The position numbers were made by a program, and so were the translations under genes. A stretch of DNA of 12,267 nt from Solirubrobacterales bacterium 70-9 (GTDB lineage Bacteria; Actinomycetota; Thermoleophilia; Solirubrobacterales; 70-9), in NCBI GenBank assembly GCA_001898095.1, contig MKSH01000044.1, forward strand, positions 13,485-25,751, read 5' to 3'. The first letter of the stretch is position 1. Every line of letters begins with the position of its first letter. Of this stretch, positions 11,620 to 12,267 are shown one piece after another. The notes under the pieces were generated by a model. The model made no database searches. It had not been told where the DNA came from and saw only the letters and a program-made list of their open reading frames with translations.

Positions 11620-12267
11620 GCGCCCGTCGGAGCGGCCTCCTCGGCCGCGTAGAACTCGACCATCGCGGCGAGCGGCCACGGCTCGTAGTCGCCCGCGTGC
11701 CCGGCCTGGCCGAACTGGCCCATCCGCTCGGCGACCACCTGCTTCATCCCTTCGCGCGAGGCGCGGGTGAAGGTGCGGGGATCGAAGTTGGAGGGGTTTT
11801 CGAGCAGCGCCTCGCGGGTCGCCGCGGTGATCGCCAGGCGGCCGTCGGTGTCGACGTTCACCTTGCGGACGCCGTGGCGGATGCCCTCCTGGATCTCCTC
11901 GACCGGGACCCCGAAGGCAGGCTCCATGTCGCCGCCCGCGGCGTTGATCCGGGCGATCAGTTCGGCGGGCACGCTGGAGGAGCCGTGCATCACCAGGTGG
12001 GTGTCGGGGAGGCGCCGGTGGATCTCCTCGATCACGCCCATCGCCAGCACGTCGCCGTCGGGCCGGCGGCTGAACTTGTAGGCGCCGTGGCTGGTCCCGA
12101 TCGCGACCGCGAGCGCATCGATCCCGGTCTGGGCGACGAAGTCGACGGCCTGGTCGGGGTCGGTCAGGTTCACCTCGCCGGAGCCGACGCCGTCCTCGAT
12201 CCCGCCCAGCGTCCCCAGCTCCCCCTCGACGGTCGCGCCACGCGCGTGCGCGTACTCGACCACCTCC
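11616..12267 (-). CDS. fba: Class II fructose-bisphosphate aldolase, C-terminal part
   Basis: The partial gene runs off the right edge; 216 C-terminal residues are visible. It condenses or cleaves FBP (and often sedoheptulose bisphosphate) with a zinc ion. Visible marks are [24 protein letters not shown], the zinc-ligand GTSHGAYKF and [10 protein letters not shown], the phosphate-binding [14 protein letters not shown] and the tail [34 protein letters not shown] typical of CbbA-like class II aldolases. It is the most upstream visible gene of the fba-comB-prk operon; the promoter and any RuBisCO genes must lie beyond the window. All expected residues in the visible part are present. Confidence 0.92.
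   Translation of the reverse strand, partial: EVVEYAHARGATVEGELGTLGGIEDGVGSGEVNLTDPDQAVDFVAQTGIDALAVAIGTSHGAYKFSRRPDGDVLAMGVIEEIHRRLPDTHLVMHGSSSVPAELIARINAAGGDMEPAFGVPVEEIQEGIRHGVRKVNVDTDGRLAITAATREALLENPSNFDPRTFTRASREGMKQVVAERMGQFGQAGHAGDYEPWPLAAMVEFYAAEEAAPTGA

Overview
The window is GC-rich, with GTG/TTG starts and tightly packed, overlapping genes. Several proteins resemble those of high-GC actinobacteria, possibly the Thermoleophilia/Solirubrobacterales; this is an impression from gene content and codon use, not a proven assignment. Two metabolic themes dominate: molybdenum/molybdopterin supply on the left and centre, and Calvin-Benson-Bassham (CBB) carbon fixation on the right. An aerobic CO- or formate-oxidising autotroph with a molybdenum hydroxylase would need both, but neither a dehydrogenase nor RuBisCO lies inside the window.

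Left part (1-2820). An XdhC/CoxI-family N-terminus runs off the left edge on the minus strand. Behind it lies a pair of near-identical 18-bp palindromes. Next, also on the minus strand, comes a two-gene unit: a TIGR02466-type 2OG-Fe(II) oxygenase followed 4 bp later by a MoaD-MoaE fusion (molybdopterin synthase). A VapBC toxin-antitoxin pair follows, with an inverted-repeat operator touching the vapB start codon, and then a divergent gene for a two-CBS-domain protein.

Centre (2821-7814). A minus-strand lipoprotein gene is divergent from a plus-strand operon made of an exported ferritin-like helical protein, modA, modB and modC (molybdate ABC transporter). The genes from the lipoprotein to modB prefer GAA for Glu (31 GAA to 8 GAG by hand count), whereas modC uses GAG (4 to 16). 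This suggests that the segment up to modB has a different history. modC overlaps the start of a decayed second ABC ATPase, which is followed by a TSUP (TauE/SafE) membrane protein.

Right part (7804-12267). A 106-aa protein of unknown function and a severely shortened CbbY-like HAD protein lie on the minus strand. About 680 bp separate them from a plus-strand CbbR-type LysR regulator. This gap is packed with at least seven inverted repeats, including a perfect 24-bp-arm palindrome and a 26-bp-arm bulged one whose loops are complementary to each other. It is the most unusual structure in the window. cbbR ends inside the convergently transcribed phosphoribulokinase gene (80-bp overlap). That gene is the last of a tightly coupled minus-strand operon fba-comB-prk: class II fructose-bisphosphate aldolase (cut by the right edge), a ComB-like phosphatase and PRK, joined by 4-bp and 1-bp overlaps. 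A ComB phosphatase embedded in a CBB operon, next to a broken CbbY, is the main metabolic puzzle.
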